Positions 9,920-19,598 of a stretch of DNA of 64,000 bases are shown piece after piece. The position numbers and the translations under genes are program-made. Numbering within the stretch: position 1 is the stretch's first letter; the number at the start of each line of letters is the position of its first letter. This DNA comes from Corynebacterium suicordis DSM 45110 (lineage in GTDB: Bacteria; Actinomycetota; Actinomycetes; Mycobacteriales; Mycobacteriaceae). Where the stretch lies: contig NZ_JADKMY010000001.1 of the NCBI RefSeq assembly GCF_015351405.1, positions 1,240,001-1,304,000 of the forward strand, read 5' to 3'. The notes beneath the pieces were generated by a model. It was given only the letters and a program-made list of their open reading frames with translations. It did not search any database and had not been told where the DNA came from.

Positions 9920-11680
9920 TTAGCTTACAACCTGCTTGCGTGGGCGCCTCAATGCCTTGAGTTGTGTTCCTTCCCACGACTGCCCGGTTTGCAATGCCGC
10001 AGCCAGCTGTGGACGTGTCTTGCACAATGCCCAAGCAATTGCCACGAACAGGCCGAAGATAACCGCGGACATCACGTAGATGTAGAGCACCGTTCCCGGT
10101 GGCAGGCTCAGCCCCTTGGGCAGAATGAAGAAGCTGAAAGCCATGGAATAACCGGCGACCACGTAAACGAAGAGATCGCGGTTAGCCCAGGCAGCCAAGG
10201 GGAAGATGGCCCAGAGGAGGTACCAGGGATGCACCACGGGGAAGAAGATCACTAGGCAGAACATCGCCACGCCCAGCCCGCCGACGGGGTGGATGCGACG
10301 TTTGAAAGAGGCCCACAACATGCGGGTGACCCATGCCAGACCCACCAGGATTCCCAGTGCACGGAACAGGGCCAGCGCGGATTCCTGATGATCACCCAGC
10401 CCCAGGAGCATGCCGAGAGCAGAGGAAGCCAATCCAGCGAGGGAAGACACGGACATCCAGCTGACGATATCCACCGCGCCACCTTGCGAGGTGATCCAGC
10501 CGAAGCCCACGCCGGTGATCAACGACAACAGAGCAGAAAATATCGCCGCTGCCACGAAACACAGCATGGCCGAGATGGCTAGGTGCCTCAGCTTCCCGCC
10601 CAGCCACAGGGCGATCATCACCCCGGCAAATCCCAGCGCGAGGAAAGCTGTGACTTTCACCAGTCCGGCACTGGTGATGAGGGTCAGCCCCATGACGATG
10701 AGTATCCAGCGGCTGATGAGCGGGCGAGGTTCGTCATCTGTGCCGCGCAGCACCAGCTCCAGACCAGCGAGCATCAAACCCAGCATCAGTGCTTCATTGT
10801 GGATGCCACCCACCAGGTGCAGAATCGCCAGGGGATTAAGCACGCCCAGCCACAACGCGGTGTGCGGAGCTACTTTGCAGCGACGCGCCAAGCGGATCAA
10901 TGCCCAGCTGGCCAGAACAAGTCCAGATACGGACACCAGCCTGTGCAGTAACACTCCCCACAGGATCTGATCCTGCGTGATCCAGGAGATCACTGCTCCG
11001 TAGCCCAAGGCAGTGGGGCCATAAGGAGACGGGGAGTGGCTCCACAGCAAGGGCACTGAACGAGCCAGGGGATCCTGCGGACCAAGCAGGTCAACTGGGC
11101 CAGCGGAATATGGATCCCAGCCACGCGCCGCGATCGACCCCTGAGCCAGATAGGAATAAATGTCCTGGGTGAACAGGGGAGCGGTGAACAACAACGGCAG
11201 CACCCACAAGGCGAATGTGCGCCACAACACGCTCAAGGGCACTAATTCTGCGGCTCGGCGATTCGTCTCCACGCAGAACCGTGCCAGGAAAATCCAGGCG
11301 ATAACCAGGAGCCCAATTCCGAAGAACACCAACACGGTGGAGGAGTGCAGCATCCGGTTGAGGTTGACCACCCAGGAAAGCTTCCATCCGGGGTTGTCCA
11401 CCACTGGCCAGGCGCCCGCACCCCAGCCACCAATGGCAATCATGATGGAACCCACGGTTCCCAGAATCATGGAAATCCGCAGGCGAAGACGGTGATTGGG
11501 GCCGATTGGCCAGGTGTTGGCGCTATAGGGCGTGTCCCCACCGGAGCGATCTTCGTGCAGTGCAGCAGAGCGCGAGCCGGCTTCCCCGACCTGCGGCAAT
11601 TGGGACTTCAGTGCGCGCAGCGGGTGAATCTTTGGCGGGTGAATCTTTGGTGCGACGGCCCGCGGGGTCTTCGATGCCAT
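9920..11680 (-). CDS. mptB: Alpha-(1->6)-mannopyranosyltransferase MptB-like (GT-C family)
   Basis: 586-residue polytopic membrane protein of the polyprenyl-phosphomannose-dependent GT-C class. In corynebacteria and mycobacteria MptB starts the alpha-1,6-mannan core of lipomannan and lipoarabinomannan on the outer side of the membrane. About a dozen hydrophobic segments are visible. The first extracellular loop carries the acidic TQDIYSYLAQG motif near residue 200, followed by GWDPYSAGP. Assignment rests on these features and on its place directly beside sufR, as in Rv1459c-Rv1460. It is transcribed away from sufR. Confidence 0.88.
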   Translation of the reverse strand: MASKTPRAVAPKIHPPKIHPLRALKSQLPQVGEAGSRSAALHEDRSGGDTPYSANTWPIGPNHRLRLRISMILGTVGSIMIAIGGWGAGAWPVVDNPGWKLSWVVNLNRMLHSSTVLVFFGIGLLVIAWIFLARFCVETNRRAAELVPLSVLWRTFALWVLPLLFTAPLFTQDIYSYLAQGSIAARGWDPYSAGPVDLLGPQDPLARSVPLLWSHSPSPYGPTALGYGAVISWITQDQILWGVLLHRLVSVSGLVLASWALIRLARRCKVAPHTALWLGVLNPLAILHLVGGIHNEALMLGLMLAGLELVLRGTDDEPRPLISRWILIVMGLTLITSAGLVKVTAFLALGFAGVMIALWLGGKLRHLAISAMLCFVAAAIFSALLSLITGVGFGWITSQGGAVDIVSWMSVSSLAGLASSALGMLLGLGDHQESALALFRALGILVGLAWVTRMLWASFKRRIHPVGGLGVAMFCLVIFFPVVHPWYLLWAIFPLAAWANRDLFVYVVAGYSMAFSFFILPKGLSLPPGTVLYIYVMSAVIFGLFVAIAWALCKTRPQLAAALQTGQSWEGTQLKALRRPRKQVVS

Positions 11681-11812
11681 GAGTCAGTAGTCTACGCAGG
11701 GGGCGGACAGGCATTGGGGAGCGACGTTACGCATCTCCGAACCGGTGCCGAAGCAGCGCCGGACCCCTGCAGAGAAAGGCAACCCTTAGTGGACACTGGG
11801 AATTATTTACGT

Positions 11813-11824
11813 AACATTCATGTT
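11813..11824. promoter_or_regulatory. Candidate operator palindrome between mptB and sufR
   Basis: AACAT-TC-ATGTT, a perfect 5-base inverted repeat in the 237-base divergent region, 94 bases upstream of the sufR GTG. SufR proteins repress their own operon by binding short inverted repeats, so this is a plausible site, but it does not obviously match a published SufR consensus that I can recall with certainty. Confidence 0.35.
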
Positions 11825-11917
11825 GTCTAATCATGAGCAGGTTGTGAAGGCGGTTCCCGCCAAGTCAGCAGCTTCTCACCGTCTTGACGAAACAGTAGAG
11901 AAACGAGGTGTCACCCA

Positions 11918-12607
11918 GTGAGCGATCACGATACGCGGCACCGAATTATGCTCCATGTACTTCGCCACGGCCCGATTAGTGCCACTGATATCGCTGAGGA
12001 ATTCGGCCTCACCGCCGCAGGCGTCCGCCGTCATCTGGATAACATCGTGGCCGATGGTCACGCGGAAATCGTGACGGTGGCTCGTTCTGGGCAGCGGGGT
12101 CGCCCAGCCAAGATGTTTAAGTTGACCGACGCCGGTCGTGGACACTTCGGCCATGATTACGACAACCTAGCGCTATTGGCGCTCCGGACGCTCAAGCAAA
12201 CTGGGGGAGACGCAGCGGTGGAGAGTTTCGCCGCCCAGCGAATCCATCAGCTGCTTGAGGACTTGGAACTCGACCAAGGAACGGATCTCACCCGTGGTGA
12301 ATCCGCGTCCGAGGATGATGAAGACGTGGTGGAAAAGGCTCAGGCCATCGCCGCGGCGCTCACCGAGCGTGGCTACGCTGCAACAGTCGATAACTCGGCT
12401 GGTGGAGTGCAAATTTGTCGCCACCATTGCCCCATCCAGGATGTCGCGCAAGAGTTCCCTGAACTGTGCGCGGCGGAACACCGGGTGGTTGCGGAACTAC
12501 TCGGGCAACATACGCAGCCATTGGCGACCATCGCCGATGGCAACGGGATTTGCACCACCCACATTCCGCTGACAACAATTCACCCTTCCCCAACGAAGGA
12601 AAGATAA
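11918..12607 (+). CDS. sufR: Iron-sulfur sensing transcriptional repressor SufR
   Basis: 229-residue winged-helix regulator of the suf operon. The helix-turn-helix is [20 protein letters not shown] (residues 21-40). The C-terminal half carries Cys167, Cys171 and Cys184 in the C-x3-C-x12-C arrangement expected for the Fe-S ligand set, plus Cys212. Family members bind DNA with an Fe-S cluster and release it when the cluster is lost, raising suf expression. Start is GTG 11918 behind GAGGTG. It is followed four bases later by sufB. Confidence 0.95.
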   Translation: MSDHDTRHRIMLHVLRHGPISATDIAEEFGLTAAGVRRHLDNIVADGHAEIVTVARSGQRGRPAKMFKLTDAGRGHFGHDYDNLALLALRTLKQTGGDAAVESFAAQRIHQLLEDLELDQGTDLTRGESASEDDEDVVEKAQAIAAALTERGYAATVDNSAGGVQICRHHCPIQDVAQEFPELCAAEHRVVAELLGQHTQPLATIADGNGICTTHIPLTTIHPSPTKER

Positions 12608-12611
12608 GATA

Positions 12612-14048
12612 ATGACTCAAGCTGCACAGCAACCACAACCGCAAACCGATGAAGAAATCATTGACTCAATCGGCGCCTATGGCTACGGCTGGCATGACAC
12701 GGACACCGCTGGTGCCTCTGCTCGTCGTGGACTGAGCGATGAGGTAGTTAAGGACATTTCTTCTAAGAAGTCCGAGCCAGAATGGATGCTCAAGCGTCGT
12801 CTCAAGGCTCTGGATATCTTCGATAAGAAGCCAATGCCAACCTGGGGTGCAGACCTCTCCGGTATTGATTTCGATAACATCAAGTACTTCGTCCGTTCCA
12901 CGGAAAAGCAGGCTCAGACCTGGGAAGACCTGCCAGAAGATATTAAGAACACCTACGACAAGCTAGGTATCCCCGAGGCTGAGCGTCAGCGCTTGGTCGC
13001 GGGTGTGGCTGCGCAGTACGAATCCGAGGTTGTGTACCACCAGATCCGCGAGGATCTGGAAGAGCAGGGCGTCATCTTCGTGGATACGGATACCGGTCTG
13101 CGCGAGTACCCCGAGCTGTTCGAAGAGTACTTCGGCACCGTTATCCCCGCTGGCGATAACAAGTTCTCCGCACTGAACACCGCAGTGTGGTCCGGCGGAT
13201 CCTTCATTTACGTCCCCAAGGGCGTCCACGTGGACATCCCTCTGCAGGCCTACTTCCGCATCAACACGGAGAACATGGGTCAGTTCGAGCGCACCTTGAT
13301 CATCGTTGATGAAGATGCCTACGTGCACTACGTGGAGGGCTGTACCGCTCCGATTTACAAGACGGATTCCCTGCACTCTGCTGTGGTGGAGATCGTCGTC
13401 AAGAAGGGCGGCCGTTGCCGCTATACGACCATTCAGAACTGGTCCAACAACGTTTACAACCTGGTGACCAAGCGCACCAAGTGTGAAGAGGGCGCCACCA
13501 TGGAGTGGGTCGATGGCAACATCGGCTCCAAGGTCACCATGAAGTACCCGGCTGTGTGGATGACCGGCCCATACGCCAAGGGCGAAGTGCTCTCCGTGGC
13601 ATTCGCTGGCGAAGGCCAGTTCCAGGACACCGGCGCCAAGATGGTGCACATGGCTCCACACACCTCGTCCAACATCGTGTCCAAGTCCGTGGCACGTGGT
13701 GGCGGACGCGCTGCCTACCGCGGCCTGGTGCAGGTGAACAAGGACGCTCACCACTCCGCGTCCAACGTGGAATGCGACGCGCTGCTGGTGGATTCCATCT
13801 CTCGTTCTGACACCTACCCGTACAACGACATCCGCAATGACCACGTGAGCCTCGGCCACGAGGCCACGGTGTCCCAGGTGTCCGAGGATCAGCTGTTCTA
13901 CCTCATGTCGCGTGGCATCGAAGAGGATGAGGCCATGGCTATGATCGTCCGCGGTTTCGTGGAGCCGATCGCCAAGGAACTCCCCATGGAGTACGCGCTG
14001 GAACTGAACCGACTGATTGAACTGCAGATGGAAGGATCGGTGGGTTAA
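12612..14048 (+). CDS. sufB: Fe-S cluster assembly scaffold subunit SufB
   Basis: Part of the SufBCD scaffold complex in the cytoplasm that builds and passes on iron-sulfur clusters. The 478-residue length is that of an uninterrupted SufB; the M. tuberculosis orthologue carries an intein, this one does not. Characteristic segments include [30 protein letters not shown] and the C-terminal [27 protein letters not shown] precedes the ATG. It follows sufR by four bases and precedes sufD by five. Confidence 0.97.
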   Translation: MTQAAQQPQPQTDEEIIDSIGAYGYGWHDTDTAGASARRGLSDEVVKDISSKKSEPEWMLKRRLKALDIFDKKPMPTWGADLSGIDFDNIKYFVRSTEKQAQTWEDLPEDIKNTYDKLGIPEAERQRLVAGVAAQYESEVVYHQIREDLEEQGVIFVDTDTGLREYPELFEEYFGTVIPAGDNKFSALNTAVWSGGSFIYVPKGVHVDIPLQAYFRINTENMGQFERTLIIVDEDAYVHYVEGCTAPIYKTDSLHSAVVEIVVKKGGRCRYTTIQNWSNNVYNLVTKRTKCEEGATMEWVDGNIGSKVTMKYPAVWMTGPYAKGEVLSVAFAGEGQFQDTGAKMVHMAPHTSSNIVSKSVARGGGRAAYRGLVQVNKDAHHSASNVECDALLVDSISRSDTYPYNDIRNDHVSLGHEATVSQVSEDQLFYLMSRGIEEDEAMAMIVRGFVEPIAKELPMEYALELNRLIELQMEGSVG

Positions 14049-14053
14049 ACCAA

Positions 14054-15256
14054 ATGACCACCCCACTACAAGAGACCGAAGCAACGATCAACCCCGTCAA
14101 GGCTGGTTCTGAACACCAGACCAAGGGCGACCGTTTCGCTTCTTTCAATGTTGAAGATTTCTCCGTTCCTCGGGGCAAGGATGAGGATTGGCGCTTCACC
14201 CCGATGCGTCAGCTCCGTGGCCTCCACGATGGAACTGCAGCTGCCGGCTCACGTGCAAACGTGAACGTGGATCTGCCTTCCAGTGGTGCGAGCTACTCTG
14301 AGCTGGATCCATCCGACGAGCGCGCGGGTCGCGCTGGTGCTCCAGTAGACCGCGCTGCAGCTCAGGCATGGACTGAAAACACCGTGGCTGATTACGTCCA
14401 CGTGGAAAAGAACGCTGTGCTGGACGGCCCCATCACCATCACCATCACTGGTGCCGGTGAGGATGCCGTGTCCTACGGCACGATCGTGGTGGAACTGGAT
14501 TCCCACGCTGAAGCTGTGGTCATCGTGAAGTACGAAGGCTCCGGCGCGCACTCCGACAACCTGGAGTTCGTCATCGGCGATGGCGCCAAGCTCACCACCG
14601 TGGTCTTGGAAGACTGGAACCGCGATGGTGTCCACCTGTCCAACTCCCACCTGCAGGTTGGCCGCGATGCAACGGTTCGCCACTACTACGCAGCCTTCGG
14701 TGGTGAAGTAGTCCGCTCCGTTCCTCACGTGCGCTACACCGGACCAGGTGGAGATGCAGAATTGCTGGGCATGTACTTCGCCGATGCCGGCCAGTACTTC
14801 GAGCAGCGCTTGCTGGTGGATCACTCCGTGAAGAACTGTCGCTCCAACGTGCTCTACAAGGGCGCTTTGCAGGGCGAGCCTTCCAAGGGTTCCGCCTCCC
14901 GCGACGCTCGTACCGCCTGGATCGGTGACGTGCTGATTCGTCCCGACGCCACCGGCACTGACACCTACGAGAAGAACAACAACCTGCTGCTCACCGAGGG
15001 TGCGCGCGCAGATTCTGTTCCGAACCTGGAAATCCAGACGGGCGAGATCATCGGTGCCGGCCACGCTGCCACCGTGGGTCGCTTCGATGACGAGCAGATG
15101 TTCTACATGCAGTCCCGTGGCATCACTGCCACCGCTGCAAAGATGCTGATTGTCCGTGGTTTCTTCACCGATGTGATCAGGCGCATCCCGCTGGAATCCG
15201 TTCGCGAACAGCTGGAGAACAAGGTCGAAAACGAACTGCAGAACACGGTTCTGTAA
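14054..15256 (+). CDS. sufD: Fe-S cluster assembly scaffold subunit SufD
   Basis: Partner of SufB and SufC in the scaffold complex, with roles in iron entry and cluster formation. At 400 residues it has the N-terminal PRGKDEDWRFTPM segment, the beta-helix core, and a SufBD-type C-terminus (MFYMQSRGITATAAKMLIVRGFF) matching that of SufB. It sits five bases after sufB and 78 bases before sufC, inside the suf operon. Confidence 0.96.
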   Translation: MTTPLQETEATINPVKAGSEHQTKGDRFASFNVEDFSVPRGKDEDWRFTPMRQLRGLHDGTAAAGSRANVNVDLPSSGASYSELDPSDERAGRAGAPVDRAAAQAWTENTVADYVHVEKNAVLDGPITITITGAGEDAVSYGTIVVELDSHAEAVVIVKYEGSGAHSDNLEFVIGDGAKLTTVVLEDWNRDGVHLSNSHLQVGRDATVRHYYAAFGGEVVRSVPHVRYTGPGGDAELLGMYFADAGQYFEQRLLVDHSVKNCRSNVLYKGALQGEPSKGSASRDARTAWIGDVLIRPDATGTDTYEKNNNLLLTEGARADSVPNLEIQTGEIIGAGHAATVGRFDDEQMFYMQSRGITATAAKMLIVRGFFTDVIRRIPLESVREQLENKVENELQNTVL

Positions 15257-15334
15257 GACCTTTCGGTCCTTTCACAACTCCGCTGAATCCGCACCTACTT
15301 CCCACACAGACTTAGAAGGAAAGAAATACTTCCC

Positions 15335-16090
15335 ATGAGCACTCTGGAAATCAAGAACCTGCATGCACAGGTTGTTCCCGCAGACGAGAACGAAGCACCA
15401 AAGCCAATCCTGCATGGCGTGAACCTGACCATTAAGTCCGGTGAAACCCACGCCATCATGGGTCCTAACGGCTCCGGCAAGTCCACCTTGTCCTACGCCA
15501 TTGCTGGTCACCCACGCTACGAAATCACCGAAGGCGAGGTTCTGCTGGATGGCGAGAACCTGCTGGAGATGGAAGTAGATGAGCGCGCCCGCGCTGGCCT
15601 GTTCCTGGCCATGCAGTACCCCACCGAAGTTCCCGGCGTATCCATGGCTAACTTCCTGCGCTCTTCGGCTTCTGCCGTGCGCGGCGAAGCTCCAAAGATC
15701 CGCGAGTGGGTCAAGGAAGCTCGTGGAGCGATGGAAGAACTCTCCATCGACCCATCCTTCTCTGAGCGCTCCGTGAACGAGGGCTTCTCCGGTGGCGAGA
15801 AGAAGCGCCACGAAGTTCTGCAGCTGGGCTTGCTCAAGCCAAAGTTCGCCGTGCTGGATGAGACCGACTCCGGCTTGGACGTGGATGCACTGCGCGTGGT
15901 CTCCGAGGGCATCAACCGTTACAAGGAGCGCGAGAACGGTGGCGTGCTGATGATCACCCACTACCAGCGCATCTTGAACTACGTGAAGCCTGATCAGGTG
16001 CACGTCTTCTCCAAGGGACGCATCGTGAAGTCCGGCGGTCCGGAATTGGCAGAGCAGCTCGAGGCCAACGGCTACGAGCAGTTCATCTAA
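15335..16090 (+). CDS. sufC: Fe-S cluster assembly ATPase SufC
   Basis: ABC-type ATPase that drives conformational change of SufBD. 251 residues; Walker A GPNGSGKST at 43-51, signature FSGGEKKR and Walker B FAVLDETDSGLD, the ETDSGLD form being diagnostic for SufC. AGAAGGAAAG precedes the ATG. A hairpin with a TTCG loop lies between this gene and sufS. Confidence 0.97.
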   Translation: MSTLEIKNLHAQVVPADENEAPKPILHGVNLTIKSGETHAIMGPNGSGKSTLSYAIAGHPRYEITEGEVLLDGENLLEMEVDERARAGLFLAMQYPTEVPGVSMANFLRSSASAVRGEAPKIREWVKEARGAMEELSIDPSFSERSVNEGFSGGEKKRHEVLQLGLLKPKFAVLDETDSGLDVDALRVVSEGINRYKERENGGVLMITHYQRILNYVKPDQVHVFSKGRIVKSGGPELAEQLEANGYEQFI

Positions 16091-16126
16091 ATCCGTTTCG
16101 CTACACACCCCACATTGTTTCCATCT

Positions 16127-16150
16127 CAGCTCAGCATTCGTGCTGGGCTG
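16127..16150 (+). promoter_or_regulatory. Intra-operon hairpin with UUCG loop between sufC and sufS
   Basis: CAGCTCAGCA (16127-16136) and TGCTGGGCTG (16141-16150) form a 10-base stem with one G-U pair around a TTCG loop, the very stable tetraloop class. It is followed by GTGGTG rather than a T run, so it does not look like a terminator. It may stabilise a processed mRNA end or tune expression of the downstream genes. Confidence 0.6.
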
Positions 16151-16172
16151 TGGTGTTAAAGAAAGTTGTTAA

Positions 16173-17426
<1,254 letters not shown>

Positions 17427-17456
17427 TAACCAGGAAGATCGGGGAGTAGACAGACC

Positions 17457-17909
17457 ATGAAGCTGGAATCCATGTACCAGGAAGTGATCCTGGACCACTA
17501 CAAGCATCCGCAACACGCGGGCTTGCGCGATCCTTACAACTGCGAGGTGCACCATGTGAACACCTCGTGTGGCGATGAGCTCACGCTGCGCGTTGCCCTG
17601 AGCGAGGATCTGCAGACCGTAGCGGATGTGTCCTACGAAGCCATCGGCTGCTCCATCAGCCAGGCCTCCACCTCGGTGATGGCTGAGGAAATCGTGGGCC
17701 GTCCGGTCGATGAGGCTTTCGCCAAGCTTGCTGAGTTCGAGAAGATGGTCACCTCCCGCGGCAAGGTGGAGGGCGACGATGAAATTATCGGCGATGGAAT
17801 TGCGTTTAGTGGAGTGTCCAAGTATCCAGCTCGCGTGAAATGCGCCCTGTTGGGGTGGAAGGCTTTCGAGGCCGCCGCCTTTGAGGCCGGCGCGCAGCCG
17901 AGCTCGTAA
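17457..17909 (+). CDS. sufU: Zinc-dependent sulfurtransferase SufU
   Basis: 150-residue IscU-like protein. In Gram-positive bacteria SufU uses bound zinc to accept persulfide sulfur from SufS. Ligand residues Cys38, Asp40 (SCGD), Cys65 (IGCSIS) and Cys129 (RVKCALL) are all present, and the extra stretch around residues 85-120 that separates SufU from IscU is seen. Lies between sufS and sufT in the operon. Confidence 0.95.
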   Translation: MKLESMYQEVILDHYKHPQHAGLRDPYNCEVHHVNTSCGDELTLRVALSEDLQTVADVSYEAIGCSISQASTSVMAEEIVGRPVDEAFAKLAEFEKMVTSRGKVEGDDEIIGDGIAFSGVSKYPARVKCALLGWKAFEAAAFEAGAQPSS

Positions 17910-17976
17910 ATCTCAATCACCCGCTGATAACACCTGTAAATCGCACCCCACCCACAACACCCAAAGGAAGCACACC

Positions 17977-18411
17977 ATGACTGAACAGAACACTCCAGAA
18001 ACCGCCGCCCAGAACGAAAATCCTTCGGCTCCTACCTTGGATCCGAACCCAATGAACGAGGTTCCAGAGCCTCCGGCAGAACCTTCCAAGGAAGAACTGG
18101 AGCTCTTCGGCAAGATCGAAGAATGCCTCATGGACGTGATTGACCCGGAGCTCGGCATCAACGTGGTTGATCTGGGCTTGGTGTACGACACCTGGGCCGA
18201 GGGCTCCACCGCAGTGGTGAACATGACCCTGACTTCCCCTGCATGCCCACTGACCGACATGATCGAGGATCAGGCGAATTCCGCTGTCATTGGCACCCTG
18301 CAGGAGATCACCGACCTGCGCATCAACTGGGTGTGGAGCCCAGCATGGGGTCCACACATGATCAACGAAGAGGGCCGCGAGCAGCTGCGCTACCTGGGCT
18401 TCTCCGTCTAA
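17977..18411 (+). CDS. sufT: MIP18/DUF59-family Fe-S maturation factor SufT
   Basis: 144 residues from ATG 17977, chosen because AAAGGAAG lies just upstream. An open frame extends 32 codons further but has no family resemblance. The first 45 residues are acidic and proline-rich and probably disordered; the DUF59 core follows, with DVIDPELGINVVDLGLVYD and TSPACPLTDM carrying the conserved cysteine. SufT proteins help load clusters onto target enzymes. Last gene of the suf operon. Confidence 0.93.
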   Translation: MTEQNTPETAAQNENPSAPTLDPNPMNEVPEPPAEPSKEELELFGKIEECLMDVIDPELGINVVDLGLVYDTWAEGSTAVVNMTLTSPACPLTDMIEDQANSAVIGTLQEITDLRINWVWSPAWGPHMINEEGREQLRYLGFSV

Positions 18412-18415
18412 GTAT

Positions 18416-18440
18416 CCCGTCTTAGAATTTACGGGCTTTT
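18416..18440 (+). terminator. First suf operon terminator, overlapping the stop of the converging gene
   Basis: CCCGT (18416-18420) and ACGGG (18431-18435) flank a 10-base loop and are followed by CTTTTC. The loop contains the stop codon of the minus-strand lycopene-cyclase-like gene. The stem is short, so it may act together with the stronger hairpin next to it. Confidence 0.5.
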
Positions 18441-19522
18441 CCCGCCGCAGCTAGCAATAGCTGCCGCGGGTTTTTCCATAGCGGGCACAGGAACGGATGG
18501 GAAAATCCGGTCTGCTTGCGCAACTCCCACATTGTTCGTGCCACGGCTCTGCCACTGTGACCGGTCAGGTAGTCCAGCTGATACTGGGCATCTAGGCGGA
18601 AGAATGCGGCGAAGAAATCCCGGAGAGTAGCGTGATCAGCTCGGGAGATGAGTTCTGCGCCCACGCATCTCAAGAAGCGTGCTGCTTCCGCATCCAGTGC
18701 TTTTCTCCGGGAGAATCCCGCGCCCGCTATCGCATCAAGCATCGCGTCTACCTGGGCGAAAGCAGGGGAGACCGAGTAACCGGTGGCCGGGTTCACCATG
18801 CCCCCGGCAGCGCCGAAGTAGTAGGTGGATCCCGCCGGCCGCCAGAAAGCTCGCTTGCGGGTTCCCATCGGGATGGCGACCACCTCTCGCTTCATTTCAC
18901 TCTCCCGCCAGCCAGGCATGTGCTTATCCAGGCGGGATTCCAGCCGGGATTGGAGCTCATCCAGCAAGTCCTCGGGAGCGGCGCGCGTGGCCAGGACAGT
19001 CTCCTCCCACAAATAGCCCTGGTCTGTGGGTTGGGCATAGAGGAAGCTGGGCGGGTCAGACGTGGGGGTGGACCAATCCATGAAGATGGGGTCGGTGCTG
19101 GCGTCGGGAAGAAAGGGAAGAAAAAAGCCCACCGCGACCTGCCAATACACCCGGCCCGCAGTGGGCGCGCCGGTGCAATCGAGCACGGGAGAGACTCCCT
19201 GCGGCAGGGGATCGGAAGTGATGGTGGCTCCGGATCGCTCCACGGCCGCGCGGAGGTCAGGTTTGTTGAGCATGGCGTACTCGTGCGGCAACGTGGCTGC
19301 GGAGCGCGTGTGCACGCGGGCCGCGTACGGCTGCGAATAGAAATCGAGCGCCCACCCGGGCAATTCAGCAACCAAGGAGCCGTATGTGGCAGGCCACGGG
19401 GGTAGCGTGCCTGGGGAGGGGACGCGTGGATCGTGGAGGTTAACCGTCCATCCACGCTCGCGCGCACGCAAGGCCGCGATGGCGCCCGCTGGGCCAGCAC
19501 CGGCGATATGCACAACAACCAT
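18422..19522 (-). CDS. Lycopene cyclase-family flavoprotein
   Basis: 366 residues. The N-terminus HIAGAGPAGAIAAL is a dinucleotide-binding GxGxxG motif and the protein continues with FMDW, YLWEETVLA and GAAGGMVNPATGYSV, all typical of CrtY/CrtL lycopene beta-cyclases, which cyclise the ends of lycopene using reduced flavin as a non-redox cofactor. No other carotenoid gene is in the window, so the substrate is uncertain. It converges on the suf operon with 10 bases between stops and carries that operon's terminator within its 3' end. Confidence 0.82.
   Translation of the reverse strand: MVVVHIAGAGPAGAIAALRARERGWTVNLHDPRVPSPGTLPPWPATYGSLVAELPGWALDFYSQPYAARVHTRSAATLPHEYAMLNKPDLRAAVERSGATITSDPLPQGVSPVLDCTGAPTAGRVYWQVAVGFFLPFLPDASTDPIFMDWSTPTSDPPSFLYAQPTDQGYLWEETVLATRAAPEDLLDELQSRLESRLDKHMPGWRESEMKREVVAIPMGTRKRAFWRPAGSTYYFGAAGGMVNPATGYSVSPAFAQVDAMLDAIAGAGFSRRKALDAEAARFLRCVGAELISRADHATLRDFFAAFFRLDAQYQLDYLTGHSGRAVARTMWELRKQTGFSHPFLCPLWKNPRQLLLAAAGKARKF
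18441..18475 (+). terminator. Second suf operon terminator, inside the opposing coding region
   Basis: CCCGCCGCAGCTA (18441-18453) pairs with TAGCTGCCGCGGG (18458-18470) with one mismatch region, a four-base loop GCAA, and a TTTTT tail at 18471-18475. It is a strong rho-independent terminator for plus-strand suf transcription yet lies within the last codons of the minus-strand gene. Confidence 0.8.
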
Positions 19523-19584
19523 GCGTGGCTCCTTAAGCTCGGTGCGTGGGGCGGGCGGATTCTAGGTATTAGCAGGGACAATGA

Positions 19585-19590
19585 TAGCGT
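19585..19590 (+). promoter_or_regulatory. Candidate -10 box for leaderless ABC-F transcript
   Basis: TAGCGT, ending eight bases before the proposed GTG start at 19599. The same spacing recurs at many genes in this window, which favours the GTG over the upstream ATG at 19581. Confidence 0.45.
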
Positions 19591-19598
19591 GGGGCGTT

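Noticed and set aside
12612-14048. Intein in SufB
   Set aside because: The M. tuberculosis protein has one, but this reading frame has the length and continuity of a normal SufB.
12963-14084. Open frame antisense to sufB
   Set aside because: Overlaps the conserved core of SufB and has no independent coding signs.
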